A stretch of DNA of 5,214 nt from Lachnospiraceae bacterium (GTDB lineage Bacteria > Bacillota_A > Clostridia > Lachnospirales > Lachnospiraceae), in assembly GCA_024690425.1 (NCBI GenBank), contig JAILCT010000215.1, positions 1 to 5,214 of the forward strand. The letters run 5' to 3'. This document shows, piece after piece, positions 1 to 5,174 of the stretch; the first letter of the stretch is position 1; each line of letters begins with the position of its first letter. The notes under the pieces were generated by a model. That model saw only the letters and a program-made list of their open reading frames with translations. It did no database searches and was not told the origin of the DNA. Position numbers and translations under genes: made by a program.

Positions 1-168
1 GATACAATGGGCCGTATGCATTCGGATGCCCAGTTCGCAGGATCTTCATCGGTTCCCGCTCACGTTGAGATGATGGGACTTATCGGAGCAGGTAACAACC
101 CTATGGTCGGCATGACCGTATCTGTTGCCGTTTCCATCGAGGAAGCTGCCAAGGCAGGCAAGTTCTAA
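1..168 (+). CDS. GGGtGRT-family protein, C-terminal fragment
   Basis: This is the 3' end of a gene that starts before the window. Frame 1 is open from base 1 and ends at TAA 166-168, giving 55 residues that begin DTMGRMHSDAQFAGSSSVPA and end AAKAGKF. The blocks GRMHSDAQFAGSSSVPAHVEMMG and GAGNNPMVG (here split across residues 5-27 and 30-38) match from memory the C-terminal part of the GGGtGRT family, a conserved protein of about 330 residues in Clostridia and relatives. The glycine-rich motif that names the family would lie upstream, outside the window, so it cannot be checked here. The molecular function of the family is not established to my knowledge. A terminator 24 nt after the stop shows that this transcript ends here and that the gene is not part of the feo unit. 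Family assignment is by recognition of conserved blocks only. Confidence 0.75.
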   Translation, partial: DTMGRMHSDAQFAGSSSVPAHVEMMGLIGAGNNPMVGMTVSVAVSIEEAAKAGKF

Positions 169-171
169 ACT

Positions 172-187
172 ACAGATAAACAGATAA
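172..187. repeat. tandem octamer ACAGATAA x2
   Basis: Two perfect, adjacent copies of ACAGATAA lie directly after the stop codon of the GGGtGRT-family gene and before its terminator stem. With only two copies this may be chance or slippage. No function can be assigned. Confidence 0.5.
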
Positions 188-192
188 AATGT

Positions 193-220
193 GGGGGTGA
201 TCATTGGGTCACCCCCGTTT
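193..220 (+). terminator. Rho-independent terminator of the GGGtGRT-family gene
   Basis: A perfect 8-bp stem, GGGGGTGA (193-200) with TCACCCCC (209-216), encloses an 8-nt loop and is followed by GTTTATTTTG. The GC-rich stem plus T-rich tail is a classical intrinsic terminator placed 24 nt after the stop codon. Read on the other strand, the stem is followed by ACATTTTATCTG, a weaker T-rich stretch, so some bidirectional activity is possible. Confidence 0.88.
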
Positions 221-230
221 ATTTTGAAAA

Positions 231-279
231 TGTGACAGTTTCATTCAGAGCTAAAGTGTCACACAGAGCTGATGTGTCA
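231..279. promoter_or_regulatory. repeat-rich region upstream of the DUF4250-feoAB unit, possible operator
   Basis: TGTGACA (231-237) and TGTCACA (257-263) form a perfect 7-bp inverted repeat separated by 19 nt. The same stretch holds a direct repeat with an 18-bp period: CAGAGCTAAAGTGTCA (246-261) and CAGAGCTGATGTGTCA (264-279) agree at 14 of 16 positions. The motif GTGTCA or its complement therefore recurs three times just before the ribosome binding site. This arrangement fits binding sites for a dimeric regulator, or an RNA hairpin in the leader. A TTGAAA (224-229) could serve as a -35, but I find no good -10 at normal spacing, so the promoter itself is not located. The region does not resemble a canonical Fur box. 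Confidence 0.4.
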
Positions 280-293
280 TAAGAGGAGAAAAA

Positions 294-476
294 ATGAATA
301 TACCCAATGATCCCGTGATGTTGATGAGTTATATAAATACCCAGTTGAGGGATAACTATCCGTCACTGTCGGAACTGGCAAAAAGCCTGGGACTTGACGA
401 AAAGGAAATAATGAATAAGCTTAATGGTATTGGGATGAAATATGATCCTGATCTAAACAGATTTATTGCAAAATAG
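294..476 (+). CDS. DUF4250 domain-containing small protein
   Basis: A 60-residue protein starting MNIPNDPVMLMSYINTQLRD. The PNDPxMLxSxxNTxLRDxYxSL block at residues 4-26 is the hallmark, as I remember it, of DUF4250, a family of short soluble proteins of about 55-65 residues found mainly in Clostridia. The length is therefore complete. Residues 25-47 (LSELAKSLGLDEKEIMNKLNGIG) read like a small helix-turn-helix-like fold in which a segment resembling SLxxLAxxLGLD precedes a second helix, but DNA binding is not shown. There is no signal peptide or membrane segment. ATG 294 is preceded by AGGAG (284-288) at 5 nt, a good ribosome binding site. The stop lies 34 nt before the feoAB start on the same strand and no terminator intervenes, so the two genes are probably co-transcribed. 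The biological role is unknown; a link to iron uptake is only suggested by position. Confidence 0.85.
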   Translation: MNIPNDPVMLMSYINTQLRDNYPSLSELAKSLGLDEKEIMNKLNGIGMKYDPDLNRFIAK

Positions 477-510
477 AGGGCGAAGGTGCCTGAATAAGGA
501 AGCAGAGAGA

Positions 511-2916
511 ATGACTCTTAAGGAATTAAAGACAGGACAGAGTGCAGTCATAGAGAGTGTCGGAGGTGAAGGAGCCACCAGGCAGCACTTTCTTGATATG
601 GGAGTGATACCCGGAGCGGAAGTCACCCTTATCAAATTCGCACCGATGGGAGATCCCATGGAGCTCAGGATCCACGGATATGAGCTGACACTCAGGCTGT
701 CCGAAGCAGAAAAGATCGGAATAACGGCTGCCGGTGAGGATAAGACATCAGAGCCGGCCATAAAAGAGATCATACATAAAAAGGAAAAAACCGGAGCAGA
801 CAAGGAAAGACCGAAGAGGAACAAGTCCGGTAAAAGTCATCATCCGGGCCTTGGTGAGGGCGGTATCTTTCATGAAAAGTCAACCGAGAACCCCCTTCCC
901 GACAATACGTTACTTACATTTGCGCTTGCCGGCAACCAGAACAGCGGCAAGACTACCCTCTTTAATCAGCTTACAGGTTCCAACCAGCACGTAGGCAACT
1001 TTCCGGGGGTCACAGTTGACAGAAAGAGCGGTGCTATAAAGGGCAGGCCGATGACCGAAGTTGTCGACCTTCCCGGCATATACTCACTGTCTCCCTACAC
1101 TGATGAAGAGATAGTGTCCCGCCGGTATATAATAGATGAAAAACCCAAGGGAATAATAAATATAGTAGATGCTACAAACATAGAGAGAAACCTCTACCTT
1201 ACCATGCAGCTTATCGAGCTTGATGTTCCCATGGTCCTTGCCCTTAACATGATGGATGAGATGAGGGGCAACGGAGGATCCGTCAAGATAAATGAAATGG
1301 AGGAGCTTCTGGGAATACCGGTCGTGCCCATATCGGCATCGAAAAATGAAGGTGTGGACGAGCTTATAAACCATGCCCTTCATGTTGCAAGATATCAGGA
1401 AAGTCCCGGCAAGAAAGACTTCTGTGATGAAACGGACAACGGTGGTGCGGTACACAGGTGTATACACGGCATAATGCACCTTATAGAAGATCATGCAAGG
1501 CGGGCCGATATACCGGTCAGGTTTGCTGCCAACAAGGTTATCGAGGGTGATTCAAGGATCATAGACCTGCTTGCCCTTTCCGATAACGAGAAGGAGATGG
1601 TCGAGCACATCATAATCCAGATGGAGGAAGAGAGGGGACTTGACAGGTCGGCAGCCATGGCCGATATGCGTTTTAACTTTATAAACAGGCTGGTCAGTGA
1701 GACGGTGATAAAGCCTGAAGTGAGCAGGGAAAGAGAGCGCAGCGAAAGGATAGACAGGATACTGACCGGCAGGTTCACGGCTATCCCTGCCTTCATTGCC
1801 ATAATAGGTCTTGTTTTCTGGCTGACCTTTAATGTGGTCGGAGCCTGGCTACAGGATATGCTCCAGAACGGGATAGACCTTATTTCATCGAGAGTAGATG
1901 CTCTTATGACGGCAGCAGGCGTTAATGAGGTGATCCACTCTCTTGTGACTGAGGGCATATTTAACGGTGTCGGAAGCGTCTTGTCCTTCCTTCCCATAAT
2001 CATCCTGCTATTCTTTTTCCTGTCCCTTTTGGAGGATACGGGATATATGGCCAGGATAGCATTCGTGATGGACAGGCCCTTAAGAAAGATAGGCTTATCG
2101 GGCAGGAGTATCGTTCCGATGCTGATAGGCTTCGGATGCTCGGTACCGGGTGTAATGGCTTCGAGAACCCTGCCGTCGGAACGCGACAGGAAGCTGACGA
2201 TCCTGCTCATTCCCTTTATGAGCTGCACAGCCAAGCTTCCCGTATATGGGCTTTTTATTGCAGCCTTTTTCCCGGGACACGGAGCCCTTATAATGATAGG
2301 TCTCTATCTTTTCGGGATCATCACGGGGATCATTTTTGCGATCATAAGTAAGGCTACCGTCTTAAAGGGCGAGGCCGTACCTTTTGTAATGGAGCTTCCC
2401 AATTACAGGATGCCGGGAGCCAAGAATGTCTTTCAGCTTCTGTGGGAGAAGGCTAAGGACTTTCTCATGAGGGCCTTCACCATTATCTTCATCGCGACCA
2501 TTGTCATATGGTTCCTGCGTACCTTCAGCCCCGGATTTGCGATCGCCGAAGATATTTCAGACAGCATACTTGCAAGGATATCGGGACTTGCCGCACCGGT
2601 GTTTGCACCGCTTGGATTCGGTGATTTCCGCTATGCAACAGCCCTTATCACGGGATTTATTGCCAAGGAAAGCGTGGTGGCGACCCTTACTGTCCTGTTC
2701 GGAAGCACAGAAGCACTGGGGCGTTCGCTTACTGCCGCGGCAGCAGGCTCGCTGCTTGTGTTCAGCCTCCTGTATACACCCTGCGTGGCAGCCATAGCAT
2801 CAGTTAAAAGGGAACTTGGAGGGAAATGGGCCCTGCTGATGGTTGTGATGCAATGCTCCATAGCCTGGGTAGTTGCGGCACTCGTTCATCTTATCCTGAC
2901 AGCCCTGGGACTGTGA
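511..2916 (+). CDS. feoB: FeoA-FeoB fusion, ferrous iron transporter
   Basis: An 801-aa membrane protein that imports Fe2+ across the cytoplasmic membrane. Residues 1-75 form a FeoA domain (SH3-like; GATRQHFLDMGVIPG at 21-35). Residues 76-132 are a Lys/Glu-rich hydrophilic linker. The FeoB GTPase follows, with G1 GNQNSGKT (141-148), G2 Thr168, G3 DLPG (186-189), G4 NMMD (246-249) and G5 SAS (275-277). Asn144 sits where K+-activated FeoB proteins carry their potassium-coordinating Asn. Residues about 290-420 correspond to the GDI/helical spacer. The membrane part begins near residue 424 and carries the conserved Gate-type signatures GFGCSVPGVMASR (540-552), MSCTAKLPVY (570-579) and YTPCVAA (755-761), with Cys543, Cys572 and Cys758. 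FeoA and FeoB are separate proteins in Escherichia coli; fusions are known in other bacteria. I prefer ATG 511 over the TTG at 466, because 466 lies inside the DUF4250 gene and would add 15 residues ahead of the FeoA motif. AAGGA (496-500) and GAGAG lie upstream. No FeoC or Cys-rich partner follows. Confidence 0.96.
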   Translation: MTLKELKTGQSAVIESVGGEGATRQHFLDMGVIPGAEVTLIKFAPMGDPMELRIHGYELTLRLSEAEKIGITAAGEDKTSEPAIKEIIHKKEKTGADKERPKRNKSGKSHHPGLGEGGIFHEKSTENPLPDNTLLTFALAGNQNSGKTTLFNQLTGSNQHVGNFPGVTVDRKSGAIKGRPMTEVVDLPGIYSLSPYTDEEIVSRRYIIDEKPKGIINIVDATNIERNLYLTMQLIELDVPMVLALNMMDEMRGNGGSVKINEMEELLGIPVVPISASKNEGVDELINHALHVARYQESPGKKDFCDETDNGGAVHRCIHGIMHLIEDHARRADIPVRFAANKVIEGDSRIIDLLALSDNEKEMVEHIIIQMEEERGLDRSAAMADMRFNFINRLVSETVIKPEVSRERERSERIDRILTGRFTAIPAFIAIIGLVFWLTFNVVGAWLQDMLQNGIDLISSRVDALMTAAGVNEVIHSLVTEGIFNGVGSVLSFLPIIILLFFFLSLLEDTGYMARIAFVMDRPLRKIGLSGRSIVPMLIGFGCSVPGVMASRTLPSERDRKLTILLIPFMSCTAKLPVYGLFIAAFFPGHGALIMIGLYLFGIITGIIFAIISKATVLKGEAVPFVMELPNYRMPGAKNVFQLLWEKAKDFLMRAFTIIFIATIVIWFLRTFSPGFAIAEDISDSILARISGLAAPVFAPLGFGDFRYATALITGFIAKESVVATLTVLFGSTEALGRSLTAAAAGSLLVFSLLYTPCVAAIASVKRELGGKWALLMVVMQCSIAWVVAALVHLILTALGL

Positions 2917-2962
2917 GTACAGTAAAAGGGGTGAATGAAAAAAGATGAATGTGAAATATAAG

Positions 2963-2991
2963 TTGAGATTGATATATATTTGTAGTAAAAT
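2963..2991 (+). promoter_or_regulatory. sigma-A-type promoter of gpmI
   Basis: TTGAGA (2963-2968) and TAAAAT (2986-2991) are separated by 17 bp and each matches the consensus at five of six positions. Transcription would start near 2997-2999, leaving a 5' leader of about 60 nt before gpmI. The surrounding DNA is markedly AT-rich, as expected for a strong promoter in low- to mid-GC Firmicutes. It indicates that gpmI is expressed independently of feoAB. Confidence 0.8.
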
Positions 2992-2996
2992 ATTAC

Positions 2997-3014
2997 GGTT
3001 AGAGAAAACTAACC
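2997..3014 (+). other. small hairpin at the 5' end of the gpmI transcript
   Basis: GGTTAG (2997-3002) and CTAACC (3009-3014) form a perfect 6-bp stem with loop AGAAAA. The stem begins at the position where the upstream promoter should start transcription. It may stabilise the mRNA 5' end; as DNA it could instead be an operator over the start site. It has no T-tract and is not a terminator. Confidence 0.5.
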
Positions 3015-3059
3015 ATATTTAGCATAAATAATCATCAAAATCATTAAAGGAGAATCATT

Positions 3060-4652
3060 ATGAGACAAAAACCGGTAGTACTGATGGTCCTTGACGGATA
3101 CGGACTTTCAGACAATCATAACGCAAATGCAGTTTACATGGCCAATACACCAGTTATGGACAAGCTGATGGCTGAGTGTCCCTTCCAGAAGGGATATGCA
3201 TCGGGCCTTGCGGTAGGCCTTCCCGACGGCCAGATGGGCAACTCGGAAGTCGGTCATATGAACATAGGATCCGGAAGGATAATATATCAGGATCTTACGC
3301 TTATAACCAAATATATCGAAGATGGTGACTTTTTCAAAAATGAGGAACTCCTTCGTGCCATAAACAACTGTAAGGAGCATGGAAGCGACCTTCATCTGTG
3401 GGGACTTCTTTCGGACGGCGGTGTACATTCCCATAACACCCACCTCTATGCCATCCTTGAGCTGTGCAAGAGGGAAGGCTTCAAGGATGTATATATCCAT
3501 CCTTTTTTCGACGGAAGGGATACACCTCCCGCATCGGGTAAGGATTACCTGCAGGAGCTTATAGATAAGACCAAGGAAATAGGCGTTGGTACGGTTGCAT
3601 CACTTTCCGGACGTTACTACGCAATGGACAGGGACAATAACTGGGACCGTATCCAGAAGGCATATGACTCTCTGGTACTTGGTGAGGGAATCAAGGCAAC
3701 GGATCCCATTAAGGCAATGCAGGAATCATATGACAATGATGTAACCGATGAGTTCGTGCTTCCGACCGTGATCACGGATGAGGCCGGTAAGCCCCTTTCG
3801 GTTGTTAAGCCGAACGATTCGGTAATATTCTTTAACTTCCGTCCCGACAGGGCCCGTGAGATCACCAAGGCCTTCTGCTTCTCGGATGAGGATATCGCAG
3901 CCCAGGAGGGTGATGCATCCGACAGCAAGTGCATCAAGTTCCTTAAGAGAGCTAATGGATTCATGCCTCTTACATATGTATGCTTCAAGGATTATGATGA
4001 GACCATCCCGAATAAATTCGTGGCATTTAAGAAGCAGGAGATAGTAAATACATTCGGTGAGTACCTTGCCAAGAAGGGACTTAAGCAGCTCCGTCTTGCC
4101 GAGACCGAGAAGTACGCACACGTTACCTTCTTCTTCAACGGCGGCATCGAGAAACCGAACAAGGATGAGGACCGTATCCTGGTCAACTCTCCTGCGGTCG
4201 CTACCTATGACCTCAAGCCCGAGATGAGCGCTCCCGAAGTCAGCGAAAAGCTGGATGCAGCCATCACTTCCGGCAAGTACGATGTGGTGATCATCAACTT
4301 TGCGAACCCCGACATGGTGGGACACACCGGTGTGCTCGAGGCGGCGATCAAGGCCGTGGAGCGGATCGATGCCTGCGTGGGCGCCGCAGTGGATGCCGTG
4401 AAGCAGATGAACGGCGTGCTCTTTATCTGCGCGGACCACGGAAACTGTGAGCAGATGCTCAACTATGAGACCAGAGAGCCTCACACCGCACATACCACCA
4501 ACCCGGTTCCGTTCATTCTCTACAATTACGATCCGGCCTACACTCTCCGCGAGGGCGGCAGACTGTGCGATATCGCTCCGACGCTCCTGCAGATCATGGA
4601 TCTGCCTCAGCCGAAGGAGATGACCGGAGAATCCCTGCTGGTCCGGAAATGA
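3060..4652 (+). CDS. gpmI: 2,3-bisphosphoglycerate-independent phosphoglycerate mutase
   Basis: A 530-aa cytoplasmic, Mn-dependent enzyme that interconverts 3- and 2-phosphoglycerate in glycolysis and gluconeogenesis through a phosphoserine intermediate. The alkaline-phosphatase-like metal site is complete: Asp12 (LDGYG), nucleophile Ser62 in GNSEVGH, Asp418 and His422 in NPDMVGH, Asp459-His460 in ADHGN, and a His in HTAHTTN (475-481). The inserted substrate domain has SDGGVHSH (118-125, His123), DGRD (151-154), SGRYYAMDRD (183-192; Arg185, Arg191), NFRPDR (259-264; Arg261, Arg264) and ETEKYAHVTFF (348-358; Lys351). Compared with the roughly 511-residue Bacillus enzymes, about 15 extra residues lie between Arg264 and Lys351, probably around 272-298. 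AAAGGAG (3046-3052) sits 7 nt before ATG 3060. It is transcribed from its own promoter. Codon use changes along the gene: 9 of 20 Ile codons are ATA up to residue 328 and none of 11 afterwards, and GC rises towards the 3' end. Confidence 0.97.
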   Translation: MRQKPVVLMVLDGYGLSDNHNANAVYMANTPVMDKLMAECPFQKGYASGLAVGLPDGQMGNSEVGHMNIGSGRIIYQDLTLITKYIEDGDFFKNEELLRAINNCKEHGSDLHLWGLLSDGGVHSHNTHLYAILELCKREGFKDVYIHPFFDGRDTPPASGKDYLQELIDKTKEIGVGTVASLSGRYYAMDRDNNWDRIQKAYDSLVLGEGIKATDPIKAMQESYDNDVTDEFVLPTVITDEAGKPLSVVKPNDSVIFFNFRPDRAREITKAFCFSDEDIAAQEGDASDSKCIKFLKRANGFMPLTYVCFKDYDETIPNKFVAFKKQEIVNTFGEYLAKKGLKQLRLAETEKYAHVTFFFNGGIEKPNKDEDRILVNSPAVATYDLKPEMSAPEVSEKLDAAITSGKYDVVIINFANPDMVGHTGVLEAAIKAVERIDACVGAAVDAVKQMNGVLFICADHGNCEQMLNYETREPHTAHTTNPVPFILYNYDPAYTLREGGRLCDIAPTLLQIMDLPQPKEMTGESLLVRK

Positions 4653-4679
4653 TCCCACACGGAAGAGCGTTCCGGAACG
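4642..4679. repeat. inverted repeats after gpmI
   Basis: TCCGGAA (4642-4648, covering the last gpmI codons) can pair with TTCCGGA (4670-4676), and CGTTCCGGAACG (4668-4679) is a perfect 12-bp palindrome. No T-tract follows either structure, so neither is a convincing intrinsic terminator. They might form a 3'-end RNA structure or a protein-binding site. I see no better terminator for gpmI before the next promoter. Confidence 0.35.
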
Positions 4680-4705
4680 GGAACTGAGTGCCCGGGAGAA
4701 AATAC

Positions 4706-4739
4706 TTGACGAAATGACCGAAGGCGTGTATGATATAAT
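4706..4739 (+). promoter_or_regulatory. sigma-A-type promoter of the XRE regulator gene
   Basis: TTGACG (4706-4711) and TATGAT (4729-4734) are separated by an ideal 17 bp. A perfect TATAAT (4734-4739) overlaps the end of this -10, but sits 22 bp from the same -35, too far for normal use. Transcription should begin near 4741, giving a leader of roughly 140 nt before the XRE start codon. Confidence 0.8.
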
Positions 4740-4740
4740 A

Positions 4741-4883
4741 TTACTTCGGCAAATTCAAACGAAGGAGAACAATATTCACAGCCTTGCATCCCTCGGAGAC
4801 AGAGGTGTCGACAGCCGAGAAGGCGAAGGATGCTGTAAATGATGACGACGCATTGATCACACTTACACGAAGGAGGCAAAACA
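4741..4883 (+). other. long leader of the XRE gene with an orphan ribosome binding site
   Basis: The predicted leader contains AAGGAG (4762-4767) with no ATG, GTG or TTG at normal distance. The codon six nt downstream is ATT (4774), which would open a 22-codon frame ending at TGA 4840-4842 with a Cys-Cys-Lys end. A TTG at 4784 is 16 nt away, too far for usual initiation. The nine bases ACGAAGGAG occur at both the orphan site (4759-4767) and the true XRE site, suggesting a small duplication or a lost start codon. CTCGG (4792-4796) can pair with CCGAG (4815-4819), enclosing GACA (4798-4801) paired with TGTC (4806-4809). No known riboswitch class is recognised. Confidence 0.35.
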
Positions 4884-5162
4884 ATGGAATATGTAACCCT
4901 GGACCTCAAGGCAACCGGCGCACGGATCCGCGAACTTCGGGTGGCCCGCCATCTGAAGGTGAGCGATATCGTGGAAGTGCTGGGACTCAGTTCCGAACAG
5001 GCCGTATACAAGTGGCAGCGCGGCGAATGCCTGCCCACGGTCGACAATCTGTACGCCTTAAGCTGGCTGTTTGAGACTTCGGTCGATGACATTCTCAGAG
5101 GAAACAAAGAAGAAGAGAGCGAAAGCTCTCTTCTTCCGGTTCTCGGGGAAAAAGCCGCTTAA
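4884..5162 (+). CDS. small XRE-family (Cro/CI-type) helix-turn-helix protein
   Basis: A 92-aa DNA-binding protein, probably a transcription regulator. Residues 11-71 form a five-helix Cro/CI-type domain: helix 1 around TGARIRELRVARH (11-23), helix 2 KVSDIVEVLG (25-34), recognition helix SEQAVYKWQRGE (37-48), then LPTVDNLYALSWLFE (50-64) and VDDIL (67-71). The QAVYKWQRGE and LPTVDNLYALS blocks match a group of short XRE proteins frequent in gut Clostridia. The remaining 20 residues are a polar tail rich in Glu and Ser and lack any partner or peptidase domain, so no ligand can be guessed. ATG 4884 follows AAGGAGG (4870-4876) at 7 nt, which fixes the start. It is expressed from its own promoter with a long leader. 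Its Arg codons are mostly CGN, unlike the AGG/AGA-rich feoAB. The target genes are unknown. The 3' end of the gene contains a strong hairpin. Confidence 0.9.
   Translation: MEYVTLDLKATGARIRELRVARHLKVSDIVEVLGLSSEQAVYKWQRGECLPTVDNLYALSWLFETSVDDILRGNKEEESESSLLPVLGEKAA
5101..5136 (-). terminator. probable terminator of a convergent reverse-strand gene, inside the XRE gene
   Basis: GAAGAAGAGAGC (5109-5120) and GCTCTCTTCTTC (5125-5136) form a perfect 12-bp stem with a 4-nt loop (GAAA on the + strand). On the reverse strand the second arm runs straight into TTTGTTTC (5108 down to 5101), giving the stem plus T-rich tail of an intrinsic terminator. It starts 22 nt after the TAA of the reverse-strand frame at the window edge. 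On the + strand the stem has no T-tract, but its GNRA loop would make a stable hairpin in the XRE mRNA. Confidence 0.6.
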
Positions 5163-5174
5163 ATGGCTTCTTTG
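5149..5174 (+). terminator. weak candidate terminator for the XRE gene
   Basis: AAGCC (5152-5156) pairs with GGCTT (5165-5169) across an 8-nt loop that includes the XRE stop codon. One mismatch and two more A-T pairs extend the stem, followed by CTTTGATC. The stem is short and the T-tract interrupted, so this is a tentative call. Confidence 0.3.

Noticed and set aside
231..263. Fur or CRP operator upstream of the feo unit
   Set aside because: TGTGA/TCACA half-sites are present, but the 19-nt spacing does not fit a CRP site and the stretch does not resemble the Fur consensus.
466..510. Upstream TTG start for feoAB adding 15 residues
   Set aside because: It lies inside the end of the DUF4250 gene, lacks a good ribosome binding site, and the FeoA domain begins naturally at ATG 511.
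1491..2234. 247-codon open frame on the reverse strand
   Set aside because: It lies antisense to the FeoB GTPase and membrane domains and has low-complexity Ser/Leu/Ile content typical of a shadow frame.
2935..2961. Eight-codon ORF (MKKDECEI) after feoAB with an AGGGGTG just upstream
   Set aside because: It is too short to support; such a micro-ORF is expected by chance, and it does not resemble FeoC or the Cys-rich FeoB-associated proteins.
3726..4658. 310-codon open frame on the reverse strand
   Set aside because: It is wholly antisense to gpmI, whose catalytic motifs are all present; its protein shows no recognisable domain and arises from codon bias of the real gene.
4734..4739. Perfect TATAAT as the -10 of the XRE promoter
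   Set aside because: It lies 22 bp from the only good -35; the overlapping TATGAT gives the ideal 17-bp spacing, so it is the better call.
4784..5074. 96-codon TTG-initiated frame over the XRE leader and gene
   Set aside because: It overlaps most of the XRE gene in another frame, the nearest ribosome binding site is 16 nt away, and the Pro/Arg/Gly-rich product resembles no protein.
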